Shown: positions 1-8,872, numbered from the stretch's first letter. The stretch is DNA of 64,000 nucleotides from Staphylococcus sp. ACRSN (GCF_022346615.1 NZ_JAKRNS010000005.1:62001-126000), one strand, 5' to 3'. Translations and numbers: made by a program. Notes: a model not told the origin generated them from the letters alone.

Positions 1-321
1 GCTAAAGGTGTTGTTGCAATACTGAAAAATAAAACGTATTTAGGCTCAAGATATTTACTTTCAGGTTATAGCTATACGATGGAAGAATTAGCTAAAATAT
101 TAACGCATGTAAGTGGAACAAAAATTAGTTATGATCCAGTTTCATTAGAAACATTCGGAGAAATGTATGACGAACCAAAAGGCTTTGGTCCTTTACTTGC
201 ATCAATGTATCAAGCTGGAGCAATGGGTCTGCTCGATCAACAATCAAATGATTTAGAACATTTGACTGGTGACAAACCAGAAACATTTGAAAGTTATTTA
301 GAGAGAAATTATAGAGAATAG
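1..321 (+). CDS. NmrA-like NAD(P)-binding protein, C-terminal part
   Basis: This reading frame is open from the first base of the window, so the N-terminal Rossmann part lies outside. The visible 106 residues have the mixed helix/strand C-terminus typical of atypical short-chain dehydrogenases of the NmrA/YtfG type: a 'RYLLSGYSYTMEELA' segment, then an acidic tail ending NYRE. The first internal ATG (79) is not a credible start because coding sequence of the same character continues upstream. These proteins bind NAD(P) and act as quinone reductases or redox sensors. The specific role cannot be told from this fragment. Confidence 0.7.
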   Translation, partial: AKGVVAILKNKTYLGSRYLLSGYSYTMEELAKILTHVSGTKISYDPVSLETFGEMYDEPKGFGPLLASMYQAGAMGLLDQQSNDLEHLTGDKPETFESYLERNYRE

Positions 322-456
322 CAAAAGCAATTTTTCATCATAATTTAAGTCAATGATTTGCCTAAATATGATATAAAGTAAATCAATATAAATAATCTAA
401 TTGTTTATAATTTTAGACTATAATGTAGAAAAATATATAAGTTAAGACATATAAAA

Positions 457-488
457 AAGCTAGTGATGAATGTTTCCATCACTAGCTT
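457..488 (-). terminator. Rho-independent terminator of the CsbD-like gene
   Basis: A perfect 12-bp inverted repeat (457-468 with 477-488) surrounds an 8-base loop. Read on the minus strand it is followed by a T run, so it terminates the small minus-strand gene at 504-635. It may also stop transcription from the gene at the left edge. Confidence 0.8.
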
Positions 489-503
489 AATTGTATTTAT
501 ATC

Positions 504-635
504 TTAAAATTTATCTTTTAAATCTTTCGCTTTATCAGATGCTTGATCTTTTAATTGTTCTTTTTTCTCATCGTCATTTTTAACCTCTTCGGCTTTATCT
601 TTCGCTTGATCTTTGAATTCATCAAATTTACTCAT
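504..635 (-). CDS. short CsbD-like stress protein
   Basis: A 43-residue highly charged protein, MSKFDEFKDQ at the N-terminus and ending LKDKF, made almost only of K, D, E, A and Q in a helical KDKA/KDQA repeat pattern. It resembles CsbD-family general stress proteins of Firmicutes but is shorter than the usual 60 or so residues. A GGAGGC ribosome site lies 6-7 bases before the ATG. A SigB-type promoter (670-694) lies upstream and a strong hairpin follows, so it is a complete single-gene unit. The molecular function of CsbD proteins is unknown. A stress role is inferred from family and promoter. Confidence 0.75.
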   Translation of the reverse strand: MSKFDEFKDQAKDKAEEVKNDDEKKEQLKDQASDKAKDLKDKF

Positions 636-669
636 TATAAATGCCTCCTTTAAAAGTTATACTAATGTG

Positions 670-694
670 TTTCCACTTTTAAAAGAAGTTAAAC
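670..694 (-). promoter_or_regulatory. candidate SigB promoter of the CsbD-like gene
   Basis: On the minus strand GTTTAA (689-694) is followed after 13 bases by TGGAAA (670-675), five of six matches to the SigB -10 pattern GGGWAW, 35 bases before the start codon of a CsbD-like gene. CsbD is SigB-controlled in Bacillus, which supports the call. The spacer is one base shorter than is usual. Confidence 0.5.
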
Positions 695-765
695 ATTTTA
701 TATTAAAAATTAAATTAAAGTTTTTAAAGTTAGTCTTTTTGATTATCTATAATATAAACCAAATA

Positions 766-800
766 TGACAAATGTCACATTTAACTAATGACATATGGGA
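766..800 (+). promoter_or_regulatory. tandem dyads upstream of the ABC/two-component operon
   Basis: TGACA-AA-TGTCA (766-777) is a perfect dyad, and 23 bases further a degenerate copy TGACA-TA-TGGGA (789-800) follows, about two helical turns apart. They lie 60-95 bases before the ATPase gene. Placement and spacing suit binding of the LuxR-type response regulator encoded in the same operon, acting on its own promoter. This is inference from position only. Confidence 0.4.
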
Positions 801-859
801 CTAATATATAAACGTTAATCTTGATAAAGTTAAAGCGAATTAAGAAAGGATGATTATGT

Positions 860-1729
860 ATGATATATGTTGAAAATATATCTAAACGCTTTGGAGAGCA
901 TATAGTATTAAGTGATATAACGTTTAATATACAAAAAGGTATTTGTACAGCTTTTATAGGTAAAAATGGTGCTGGAAAATCTACATTACTTGATATTATC
1001 GTAGGTAACAAACAGCTAGATACTGGAAAAATAAGAGATGAATATAATTTATTAAATCCAGAACGTATGGCGATACTTTTCCAAAAATCACAATTTCCAA
1101 AGATGTTAAAAGTAAGAGAGTTGTTTAAACTGCATCAGTCTTTTTATAAAAAAGTAATTTCAATCGCGAAATTTCAAGAAATTACACAATTTGATGAACG
1201 ACAATTAGATCAAATGGCGGATAGTTTATCTGGAGGGCAGAAACGTCTTTTAGACTTTGCATTAACTTTAGTTGGTAGACCAGATTTTTTGATTATGGAT
1301 GAACCAACAGCAGCAATGGATATAGAAACTCGTGAACATTTTTGGGATGTTATTGCAGATTTAAAAAGTAAAGGTATGACGATTTTATATACCTCTCATT
1401 ATATAGAAGAAGTAGAGAGAATGGCAGATCATGTGGTATTACTGGACAAAGGTATTATTCAAATTAGTGATACTCCAGAAAATATAAGAAAGAATGGTAG
1501 TCATTCAATAATCAACATACCAAACCATTATCATAAAGCATTAGAAAATGTAGAGCATGAATGTCAAATCATAACAAATGGTCATTACTATAAAATTGAA
1601 ACAAAGGAAGTGGATAAAATAATCCATTATTTAATAGGTGAAAATGTTAATTTAAATGATATTGAAATTCATAAATCGTCACTATTGGATGTTATGTTTA
1701 ATAATAAAGATGGAGTGATTGAATTATGA
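860..1729 (+). CDS. ABC transporter ATP-binding protein
   Basis: A 289-residue ATPase that powers the membrane protein encoded next. Visible are Walker A GKNGAGKS (34-41), signature LSGGQ (123-127), Walker B FLIMDEP (143-149) and the switch histidine H180 in YTSHYIEE. About 70 residues follow the nucleotide-binding domain, as in drug/antibiotic-type ABC-2 exporters (CcmA-like). An AAAGGA site lies 9 bases before ATG 860. The stop overlaps the permease start (ATGA), and a histidine kinase and response regulator follow, the same order as B. subtilis yvfRSTU. Such modules often export or sense membrane-active compounds. The substrate is not predictable. Confidence 0.92.
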   Translation: MIYVENISKRFGEHIVLSDITFNIQKGICTAFIGKNGAGKSTLLDIIVGNKQLDTGKIRDEYNLLNPERMAILFQKSQFPKMLKVRELFKLHQSFYKKVISIAKFQEITQFDERQLDQMADSLSGGQKRLLDFALTLVGRPDFLIMDEPTAAMDIETREHFWDVIADLKSKGMTILYTSHYIEEVERMADHVVLLDKGIIQISDTPENIRKNGSHSIINIPNHYHKALENVEHECQIITNGHYYKIETKEVDKIIHYLIGENVNLNDIEIHKSSLLDVMFNNKDGVIEL

Positions 1730-2457
1730 TGTTAGCGTATCTACAGACTGAAATAAAAGTATTGTTTCGTAAGAAGTTGTATTTAATCATGTCGATATTT
1801 TTGCCAGTAGCATTTTATTTATTATTTACTTCCTTATTAGATTTACCATCATCAGAAGCACAGAAATTTTATAAAGAATATATGTATAGCATGACAGTTT
1901 TCAGTTTAATGAGCTTTTGTTTAATGTCTTTTCCTTTAGATATGATAGAGGAGAGATCAAATGGTTGGTTTAAACATTTAATGTCCACTCCATTAACTAC
2001 CACTAAATATTTTATAGTTAAAATATTACGAGCTATGATTCAATTCGCTTTAGCTATAATGGTTATTTTTATGGTGGGACATTTTTATAAAAATGTCACG
2101 ATGAGCATACAACACTGGATATTATCGGGATTAATATTATGGCTTGGTGCAAGTCTATTTTTAACTATTGGTTTAGTTATAGCACAGTTTAAAGATACCC
2201 AAAAAGCCAGTAGCTTTGCGAATTTACTTAATTTAAGCCTAGCAATAGTAGGTGGTTTATGGTTTCCAGTCAATACGTTTCCAGAGTGGTTACAACATAT
2301 TTCAACTAAAACACCAACATATCATTTGAAATTAATTGCATATGACTTAGGTAAGGGAAAAGGTGTTAACGTTGAATCTTTCAGTGTATTGATTATCTAT
2401 AGTATAATTTTTCTGTGCATAGCATTATATATTAATAAAAAAAGAGATGTGGAATAA
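1726..2457 (+). CDS. ABC-2 type permease
   Basis: A 243-residue integral membrane protein with about six hydrophobic segments, the first at residues 17-37. Between segments it carries the 'IEERSNGWFKHLMSTPLTTTKYF' type cytoplasmic loop that is typical of ABC-2 exporters, where the coupling helix contacts the ATPase. The start codon overlaps the ATPase stop by four bases, which implies translational coupling and a fixed ATPase-permease complex. Two bases separate its stop from the kinase gene. It has the normal length for the family. The exported substrate is unknown; with the DesK/LiaS-type kinase next door, resistance to or sensing of envelope stress is a reasonable inference. Confidence 0.9.
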   Translation: MMLAYLQTEIKVLFRKKLYLIMSIFLPVAFYLLFTSLLDLPSSEAQKFYKEYMYSMTVFSLMSFCLMSFPLDMIEERSNGWFKHLMSTPLTTTKYFIVKILRAMIQFALAIMVIFMVGHFYKNVTMSIQHWILSGLILWLGASLFLTIGLVIAQFKDTQKASSFANLLNLSLAIVGGLWFPVNTFPEWLQHISTKTPTYHLKLIAYDLGKGKGVNVESFSVLIIYSIIFLCIALYINKKRDVE

Positions 2458-2459
2458 CT

Positions 2460-3554
2460 ATGAAAAAAAGAGGTTGGGGGATACGTCTAAGTGAAATATC
2501 TACATTGATTTATTTACTATTTCCTATTCTATCAATATTTGATGAAAAAAGAGGATTTCAAGTAGTTTATATAGGTGTGCTATTAATATTTAGTATTACT
2601 TATTTGATTTTAGTGCTGTGTCATCACAAATTAAATAGAAATAGTATATATATCATGTTAATTATCCATTATCTAGGAATTATGTATTTTGTATATAGTG
2701 TTAATCCGATGAACAGTTTATTCTTCTTTTTTAGTGCATTTGCTTTACCGTTTATGATGGAAGTATCTGTGAAATCTAAAGAATTCTACACTTTTATAGC
2801 CACAATGGTGAGTAGTTTAGTAATAACTTACTATGTAATACCAACTATGGTTATCTTATTATTTGTATTCTACTTAGTCATTTTAATTGTTACTTTAGGT
2901 AATTTTAAAGCGAAAGCAGATCGGAAAGTTAGAGAAGAATTAGAAGAAAAGAATAAATATATTAATGTTTTAATCGCTGAACAAGAACGTAATCGTATCG
3001 GGCAAGACTTACATGACACGTTAGGACACGTATTTGCGAGTATAACCTTAAAATCAGAATTAGCGGAGAAACTGATAGATAAAGATGTGGAAGCGGCTAA
3101 AAAAGAAATGACATCTGTTACTGAATTATCTAGAGATGCTTTGGAAAAAGTAAGAAGTATTGTTGAAGATTTGAAAGTGCAAACTTTTGAGGAAGAAGTC
3201 AAATCAGTAGAAACGATTTTAAATAATGCTAACTTAAAATTTGTTTTTCATAATAAAGGTGGAGCAAAATCACTCAATCCAGCAAAACAATCGATACTTT
3301 CCATGATTTTGAGAGAGGCAATCAATAATATTATAAAACATGCACAAGCGACTGAAGTTGTTGGCGAATTGCAAGAGGAACAAGATACATTGAAAATGAC
3401 GATTCATGATAATGGGGTTGGCATAGATAAAGGAAAAGTACAAAAGTTGCAGAGTATCGAGGAAAGAGTGAATTATTTGAATGGTAATTTAGAATTTCAC
3501 TCCAACAATGGCACGACACTATTGATAGAAATTCCTAGGGGTGATATAAAGTGA
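2460..3554 (+). CDS. sensor histidine kinase, HisKA_3 (DesK/NarX) type
   Basis: A 364-residue membrane kinase. Residues 10-150 hold about five transmembrane segments with almost no extracellular loop, the intramembrane-sensing layout. A coiled-coil linker (155-175) leads to the HisKA_3 box with phospho-acceptor H185 in 'DLHDTLGH', and a HATPase_c domain with 'REAINNIIKHA' and 'HDNGVGID' ends the protein. It should phosphorylate the NarL-family regulator that starts inside its stop codon (GTGA overlap). The few-loop sensor suggests it reads the membrane or its partner transporter rather than a soluble ligand. This is the YvfT-like position in the operon. Confidence 0.9.
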   Translation: MKKRGWGIRLSEISTLIYLLFPILSIFDEKRGFQVVYIGVLLIFSITYLILVLCHHKLNRNSIYIMLIIHYLGIMYFVYSVNPMNSLFFFFSAFALPFMMEVSVKSKEFYTFIATMVSSLVITYYVIPTMVILLFVFYLVILIVTLGNFKAKADRKVREELEEKNKYINVLIAEQERNRIGQDLHDTLGHVFASITLKSELAEKLIDKDVEAAKKEMTSVTELSRDALEKVRSIVEDLKVQTFEEEVKSVETILNNANLKFVFHNKGGAKSLNPAKQSILSMILREAINNIIKHAQATEVVGELQEEQDTLKMTIHDNGVGIDKGKVQKLQSIEERVNYLNGNLEFHSNNGTTLLIEIPRGDIK

Positions 3555-4153
3555 TATCAATTGTAATTGCAGAAGATCAATTAATGCTCAGAGAGGCTAT
3601 GGTTCAATTACTCAATTTAAATGATGGTTTAAACGTATTGGCCGATGTTGATAATGGTAAAGCTGTTATGGAATATGTTAAAGATGAAGTGCCAGATGTT
3701 ATTATACTAGATGTGGAAATGCCTCAAATGACAGGGTTAGAAGTATTGGCGGAGATTAGAGAAAGACAAATTGATACTAAAGTAATAATTGTAACGACTT
3801 TTAAACGACCCGGTTATTTTGAAAGAGCTGTAGCAAATGATGTTGATGCATATGTATTAAAGGAGCGCTCAATTGAAGATTTAGCATCGACTATCCATAA
3901 AGTAGTCGCAGGGGAAAAAGAATATAGTACATCACTCATGACTTCACTATTTTCAGATTCTAATCCACTGACACATAAAGAGCAAATTGTATTACGAGAG
4001 ATTGGTGAGGGTCTTAGTAGCAAAGAAATCGCAACGAAACTGTATCTATCAAATGGAACGGTTCGAAATTATACTTCTATCATTATTGAGAAATTAATGG
4101 CTGAAAATCGCTTTGATGCTTGGAAAAAAGCAATTGATAAAGGTTGGATATAA
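3551..4153 (+). CDS. NarL/LuxR-family response regulator
   Basis: A 200-residue regulator with an N-terminal receiver domain (phospho-acceptor D54 in 'IILDVEMP', acidic E8/D9, conserved T in 'IVTTFKRPG' and K in 'VLKERS') and a C-terminal LuxR helix-turn-helix at about 137-185 with 'SSKEIATKLYLSNGTVRNYTS'. The start is GTG, overlapping the kinase stop. It is the cognate partner of the upstream kinase. Its probable targets include the dyads at 766-800 in front of the operon. A perfect hairpin at 4173-4202 closes the unit. Confidence 0.92.
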   Translation: MISIVIAEDQLMLREAMVQLLNLNDGLNVLADVDNGKAVMEYVKDEVPDVIILDVEMPQMTGLEVLAEIRERQIDTKVIIVTTFKRPGYFERAVANDVDAYVLKERSIEDLASTIHKVVAGEKEYSTSLMTSLFSDSNPLTHKEQIVLREIGEGLSSKEIATKLYLSNGTVRNYTSIIIEKLMAENRFDAWKKAIDKGWI

Positions 4154-4172
4154 TTAAATATAGAATGATTTG

Positions 4173-4202
4173 AAAACTGTACATCTAACTATGTACAGTT
4201 TT
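4173..4202 (+). terminator. terminator of the ABC/two-component operon
   Basis: A perfect 12-bp inverted repeat (4173-4184 with 4191-4202), loop of six, followed by a T-rich run. It lies 20 bases after the response regulator stop. Confidence 0.85.
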
Positions 4203-4385
4203 TATTTTTTTGGTTAGTTTTGCTATGCTTAATAAATTTATTAAAAAATAATGTAGTAATTTTCTTGTGTTAGTATTAAAATATTAATGGTCTTTTTAAA
4301 TTGATGATAATGATAGTTATTTGATGGTGTTGGAATATTTGATTTAACAAAAATAGGAAATTACAAATGAGGAGGGAATATACAT

Positions 4386-5114
4386 ATGAAATATTGTTCG
4401 AATTGTGGAAATAAAGTAGAGAATGATCAAGTGTTTTGTAATAAATGTGGGAAAAAAGTAAGCGGTGATGTTGATACAAATCAAAATAATAGTAGACCAA
4501 ATGATAACAGTGGTTCTTTTTCAAATAGAGAAAAGGGTCATTATTACTTAAAAGAAGATAAAAATAAGTCTAATGTTGTTGTTATCGTATTATCTATCAT
4601 TGTAGCAATTATATTGCTTGGAGCATTAATTGTAGGTAGTTATTTTCTTTTTAAAAATTTAAATATTAATATAAATAATGGAGATAGTTCAGAGAGTAAT
4701 GCGAACAATCAAAGGATTTCTATAAATGTATTATCAGATCAATTTAGTTCTGATTTTATGAAAAGTGACAATACTGATGGATATGATAGATTTAATGTTG
4801 GAATGTCGAAGAATGATATAAAGGAAGAATTTGGAGAACCTGAGAATGTTGAAAGTATGGACTTTGGTGAAGTAGAAAAATATGGAGATATAGGTGTTGT
4901 TTATGACAGCGATAATACGGTTTCTAGTGTTTATGTCTTACCTGAAGATATTTCAGTAAATGCTTTCAAACAATTCCATGGTGAACCAACGATGCAATCT
5001 AAAGATCAATTAATATATGATGACAATACTGATAATGGTTTCACAATTTTTATAAATGTAAAAGATGGTGAGATTCAGTCTATTGAAAATGGCTATCAGA
5101 TGGATAGAAATTAG
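4386..5114 (+). CDS. zinc-ribbon single-pass membrane protein
   Basis: A 242-residue protein beginning with a zinc ribbon (C4-x2-C7 and C18-x2-C21), a polar linker, one strong membrane segment at about 61-88, a short Asn/Ser-rich spacer and an extracytoplasmic domain of about 135 residues with no family I recognise. This plan (cytoplasmic zinc ribbon, one helix, extracellular sensor-like domain) recurs in Firmicute envelope proteins such as TcaA and YvbJ types. A GAGGAGG-type ribosome site lies before ATG 4386. The next gene also starts with zinc ribbons, so the two may work together. The function is unknown. Confidence 0.75.
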   Translation: MKYCSNCGNKVENDQVFCNKCGKKVSGDVDTNQNNSRPNDNSGSFSNREKGHYYLKEDKNKSNVVVIVLSIIVAIILLGALIVGSYFLFKNLNININNGDSSESNANNQRISINVLSDQFSSDFMKSDNTDGYDRFNVGMSKNDIKEEFGEPENVESMDFGEVEKYGDIGVVYDSDNTVSSVYVLPEDISVNAFKQFHGEPTMQSKDQLIYDDNTDNGFTIFINVKDGEIQSIENGYQMDRN

Positions 5115-5218
5115 ATGAATATAGAGTAGCTATTAACTTTAAATGATTGTCAATTTTTAATTATGAAGTGCCAGAAAGTAGTATTGTTTTATGATTTGTT
5201 AGGGAGAAGGGTAACTAA

Positions 5219-6472
5219 ATGAAATGTGGAAAATGTGGCAGTATTGTCAGTGAAAAAGATAACTTTTGTAATAGTTGCGGTCATCAATTAGTACACAATA
5301 ATAAAAAACAAAGTGATGAAAATTTTGTTAATCAATGTCCAAAATGTAAATCGGAAGTGGGGAAGCAAGATAAATTTTGTATGTCCTGTGGGCAATCATT
5401 AGAGCAAAATCAAATCAAAGATAATGTTAGTAATTCAGAAATAGCATATGATTTTGAGAAAATTGATAAAAACGATTCAAAAATATATACAGATGGTACA
5501 GCCAAGTCATTAGAGAAGAAGTCTGTCGATGAAATTGATTTAAAATCTGAAGCTAAAAATTTATTTAATAATACTACAAAGTCGATAGGAAAATTAGCAG
5601 GTAGTGAAGAAAGTTTAAAATTGAATTTGAAAGACATGTTTTCTGAAGTATTTAAATCTCATACAAAAGATGAATCAGATGAAGTATTTATAGCTGGTAC
5701 GAAATCTACGACACCTGATTTAAATGAAGTATCCCAAGAATGGGGTAAGCCGTGGGTATTTTCCAGGGTATTCTTAGCTTTTTCAATTACTTTTGCAGCG
5801 TTATTTTTCTTTTTTGAATCTAATGCTTTCAAGAATATTAGTTTATTTGAAGTATTGAAGATGTTCTTTATCGGTGGTGTATTTTCATTGATAAGTACTA
5901 TGATTTTATATCAATTTATATCTTTTAGTGATGATTATTATTTATTTGGTACAATGACCGTAACGGATGCAATTTTAGTTGGTCTCGTTGAAGAGACAGG
6001 AAAAGCATTAATCATTATATATTTTATAAACAAATATAAGACAAACAAGATATTAAATGGTTTATTAATTGGTGGCGCTATTGGTGCAGGATTTGCTGTA
6101 TTTGAATCTGCTGGATACATATTGGAGTTTTCTTCAGATGTTGAAAATGAAATGATTCATATGGTTTTTCTTCGAGGTTGGACAGCAATAGGAGGACATT
6201 TAGTTTGGTCTGCGATTGTTGGTGCAGCAATTGTAATAGCGAAAGAAGACAAAAATTTTGTATTTAGTAATGTAATAGATAAAAGGTTTTTATTTTTTTA
6301 CTTTACTTCCATTATATTGCATGCCATTTGGGATACGTCATTCTCATTCGAAGAAACAGGCATTTTAAAATATATAGTATTAATAGTAATAGTGTGGACT
6401 TTTATCTTCATATTGATGAAGGCGGGATTGGATCAAGTAAATGTCTTACAAAATAAAGTTAAAGAGAGCTAA
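5219..6472 (+). CDS. zinc-ribbon PrsW-family intramembrane protease
   Basis: A 417-residue protein. Two zinc ribbons open it (C3, C6, C17, C20 and C40, C43, C54, C57), then about 120 polar residues, then some eight membrane segments. The membrane part carries the PrsW (M82) signature: an EETGK element near residue 256, FESAGY, and a late HAIWD. PrsW cleaves membrane-bound regulatory proteins in B. subtilis (anti-sigma factor RsiW). The duplicated zinc-ribbon extension is an addition and may recruit a substrate, for example the zinc-ribbon protein encoded just upstream. The terminator stem overlaps the stop codon. Confidence 0.85.
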   Translation: MKCGKCGSIVSEKDNFCNSCGHQLVHNNKKQSDENFVNQCPKCKSEVGKQDKFCMSCGQSLEQNQIKDNVSNSEIAYDFEKIDKNDSKIYTDGTAKSLEKKSVDEIDLKSEAKNLFNNTTKSIGKLAGSEESLKLNLKDMFSEVFKSHTKDESDEVFIAGTKSTTPDLNEVSQEWGKPWVFSRVFLAFSITFAALFFFFESNAFKNISLFEVLKMFFIGGVFSLISTMILYQFISFSDDYYLFGTMTVTDAILVGLVEETGKALIIIYFINKYKTNKILNGLLIGGAIGAGFAVFESAGYILEFSSDVENEMIHMVFLRGWTAIGGHLVWSAIVGAAIVIAKEDKNFVFSNVIDKRFLFFYFTSIILHAIWDTSFSFEETGILKYIVLIVIVWTFIFILMKAGLDQVNVLQNKVKES

Positions 6473-6491
6473 TCTATTAGATTAGCTCTCT
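6463..6491 (+). terminator. terminator overlapping the prsW-like stop codon
   Basis: A 13-bp perfect stem (6463-6475 with 6479-6491) with a three-base loop and a following T-rich stretch. The TAA stop at 6470-6472 lies inside the left arm. The 220 bases from here to 6715 show no further supported feature. Confidence 0.85.
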
Positions 6492-6715
6492 TTATTATTA
6501 AAATCTTTTGAATGTGTATGCTTATCTGTGAATATGTGTCGAACCTATATGCTCTCACTAATACTACTCTTTCGGGTGTTAACTCCCTTAAAAATTTTAT
6601 TTTTTAAATGACTACGTTGAAAGGTGCATATAGATAACAACACATATACTGGTTACTTTTCTATGATTTATGTCCCCGAATACTGAAATTAAAGATTATA
6701 GTGATTTAAAAAATA

Positions 6716-7561
6716 TTATTCTGGATCGCCATTTTCATCATATTTAGTTACGTCACCATCTGAATCGATAATATAAGAACCTGCAAGTTCTCCATCTTTA
6801 TCAGTGAATGAGAATCCCCAGTCGCCATTATCTTGTTGTTCCGGTTCTTTGTAGGTATATTCTGAAGTATCTAAAGTATGTCCTTCGTAATCTTCAACCT
6901 TATCAATTACATTTTCTCTAGTTACACTTCCGCTATCACTATCGTTACTACTGTCATCTGAACTGCTACTTTCACTAGAACTATTAGACTCTGAAATAAC
7001 ACTTGTCCACGCATTTATTTCATTTTGAGATAGATCTTGGAGTTTTACAGTTTTAGGATTATTTAATATACGGTTAGATTCACTTTGGGAATAATCATCC
7101 TCATCCCAACGCTTATCTTGGAAATGACTCGGTACATTGTAAACATCAACAGTACCATCGTTGTTATCTTTATAAATAACTTGTCCAGCAGCAGTTGGTG
7201 AACCATATAATGCTTGTGTACCATTTGGATATGTAGCAGAAGCACTTTCGTTGTAAGGGTTTAATACCTCACCCGATACATCTTTATGTTCAATTTTAGT
7301 TTTTGAAGCATCTACACTGCCACCTTCATTTTCAAGTACGGACACCCATACTTTTGCAAAATGTTGTGGAGAATTTGTACTTTCATTACTATTAGTATTT
7401 GATGACTGGTTATGATCATTATTCTTAGTATGACCACTTTTCTGATTTTGCTTGTTTGCGCTTTTAGAATCATCATCAGACCCCATATTAATATTGATAT
7501 CACAGGCAGATAATATTAATGAAGCAGCAATTGAACCTATTGCCAAATATTTTAGTTTCAC
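6716..7561 (-). CDS. secreted lipoprotein, unknown function
   Basis: A 281-residue lipoprotein. The N-terminus has basic residues, a hydrophobic stretch and lipobox LSAC with the lipidated cysteine at C20. A Ser/Asn/His-rich linker (about 27-70) follows, then a globular domain ('FAKVWVSVLENEGG...ALYGSPTAAGQVIYKD') that looks like an uncharacterised domain of Firmicute lipoproteins (perhaps DUF4767), a second Ser/Asp-rich linker, and a short C-terminal beta-rich domain ('GDWGFSFTDKDGELAGSYIID'). A GGAGGA ribosome site precedes the ATG. It should sit on the outer face of the membrane. No function can be assigned. Confidence 0.75.
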   Translation of the reverse strand: MKLKYLAIGSIAASLILSACDININMGSDDDSKSANKQNQKSGHTKNNDHNQSSNTNSNESTNSPQHFAKVWVSVLENEGGSVDASKTKIEHKDVSGEVLNPYNESASATYPNGTQALYGSPTAAGQVIYKDNNDGTVDVYNVPSHFQDKRWDEDDYSQSESNRILNNPKTVKLQDLSQNEINAWTSVISESNSSSESSSSDDSSNDSDSGSVTRENVIDKVEDYEGHTLDTSEYTYKEPEQQDNGDWGFSFTDKDGELAGSYIIDSDGDVTKYDENGDPE

Positions 7562-7695
7562 AAATTTGTCCTCCTTATTTATTTGAACTATTCACTTATT
7601 TATTATACACAAATAGTTGTGCGAAATCTTATATATATGAATATATTCGAAAAATAAAACAATAGCTTGGATTTGTGGTGGGAGAATATAACAAA

Positions 7696-7724
7696 CACCT
7701 ACACAAGAAAACTTTGTGTAGGTG
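7696..7724 (-). terminator. terminator hairpin after the LacI-family gene
   Basis: A perfect 11-bp stem (7696-7706 with 7714-7724). On the minus strand it lies about 60 bases after the regulator stop. The T tract is weak in either direction, so strength is uncertain. Confidence 0.6.
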
Positions 7725-7786
7725 CTTTATCGCATATTGTAGTTATAATTAAGACATTTCCTGGAAAATAATTTAGTTTTCCGTTT

Positions 7787-8782
7787 TTACAATGAGTTTC
7801 TCCAATGAATTTCAGATTTAATAATGTTTGGCATATCGATTTTCTCTAATGGTTTTCCGTTTAAAATTTGATTGAGGGATGCGGCTACGGTTTCTCCTAT
7901 TAATTTAGATGGCTGGTTGATGCTCGTAATACCAGGGCTAATCATTTCCGTCACATTAAAATCATCGAATCCTGTGATGCCGATATCATTTGGAATGTTT
8001 AATTTATTGTCGTTTATTAATTTAATTGTATCTAATAGAACAGTACCATTCAGTGCAAATATTGCAGTTTTTCCCGTTTGAATAAGATTTCTCACTTGTT
8101 GAATATTTATGTGATGTGCGTCATTCACTTCAATTAAGTCAACGTTGAGATTGTTTGATTTCGCTATATCGACAATCGTGTTGTAACGCTTTTCTCTTGT
8201 GTTGACACGATGGATAGGTTGGGAAATAACAATGATATTTTTGTAGTGTTTTTCAATAATTGAGTGCATCAGTTTTGTCACAATAGCTTCATTATCTGTT
8301 GTAACGGACAACCAAGGACTATCCTCAATTTCACGGTCTACTAATATCATAGGGATTTGATTATTTGCGATAAATTGATAGTTTGATGGATTATCATTCG
8401 AAGGTTGAATAATAATACCTTCTACATTTTGGTCCACAAGTTTCTGTAATATTTTTTGTTCTTTAATTTCTGAGTTAGCTGCTTCAACAATAATTAAATG
8501 GTAATTCGTATGTTCGAAATATTGGCTAATACCTTTTAGTAATAATGAAGAATACATATTGGATATATCAGCCACAACGACACCGATTAAATTGCTCTTT
8601 CGTGTTGTTAAAAATTGTGCCTGTTTACTGGGTCTATAATTTAATTTTTCAATAGCATGTTTTATCTTTTTACGTGTATCGACTGACATTTTTTGATGGT
8701 TGCCATTAATATACTGAGATACGGTGGATTTAGATACACCGACATATGTTGCGACATCTGAAATTGTTGTTTTTTTCTCCAT
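7787..8782 (-). CDS. LacI-family repressor of the sugar-acid operon
   Basis: A 331-residue LacI/GalR regulator. It has an N-terminal helix-turn-helix 'TISDVATYVGVSKSTVSQYING', hinge 'LNYRPSKQAQ' and a periplasmic-binding-protein-like sensor domain. I place the start at ATG 8782 because GGAAGG stands 12 bases upstream and the protein then begins with the normal LacI N-terminus; the frame is open for 18 more codons to 8836 but that ATG has no ribosome site. It is divergent from the operon at 8949, whose promoter holds two LacI-type dyads. The inducer is probably a hexulosonate such as 2-keto-3-deoxygluconate (KdgR-like), inferred from the operon. Confidence 0.9.
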   Translation of the reverse strand: MEKKTTISDVATYVGVSKSTVSQYINGNHQKMSVDTRKKIKHAIEKLNYRPSKQAQFLTTRKSNLIGVVVADISNMYSSLLLKGISQYFEHTNYHLIIVEAANSEIKEQKILQKLVDQNVEGIIIQPSNDNPSNYQFIANNQIPMILVDREIEDSPWLSVTTDNEAIVTKLMHSIIEKHYKNIIVISQPIHRVNTREKRYNTIVDIAKSNNLNVDLIEVNDAHHINIQQVRNLIQTGKTAIFALNGTVLLDTIKLINDNKLNIPNDIGITGFDDFNVTEMISPGITSINQPSKLIGETVAASLNQILNGKPLEKIDMPNIIKSEIHWRNSL

Positions 8783-8856
8783 TTTACGTTCAATCCTTCC
8801 AATGGAATCTCTTCTAATCATACCAAAGTTTAACATTGTTATTTATAAATAACTAA

Positions 8857-8872
8857 ATGTAAGCGTTGACAT
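8857..8872 (+). promoter_or_regulatory. CcpA cre site
   Basis: ATGTAAGCGTTGACAT matches the cre consensus WTGNAANCGNWWNCAW at all but one specified position. It overlaps the -35 hexamer of the sugar-acid operon, so CcpA would block RNA polymerase when preferred sugars are present. Confidence 0.8.

Noticed and set aside
8783..8836. N-terminal extension of the LacI regulator
   Set aside because: ATG 8836 has no ribosome site, and the LacI helix-turn-helix normally begins within five residues of the start, as from ATG 8782.
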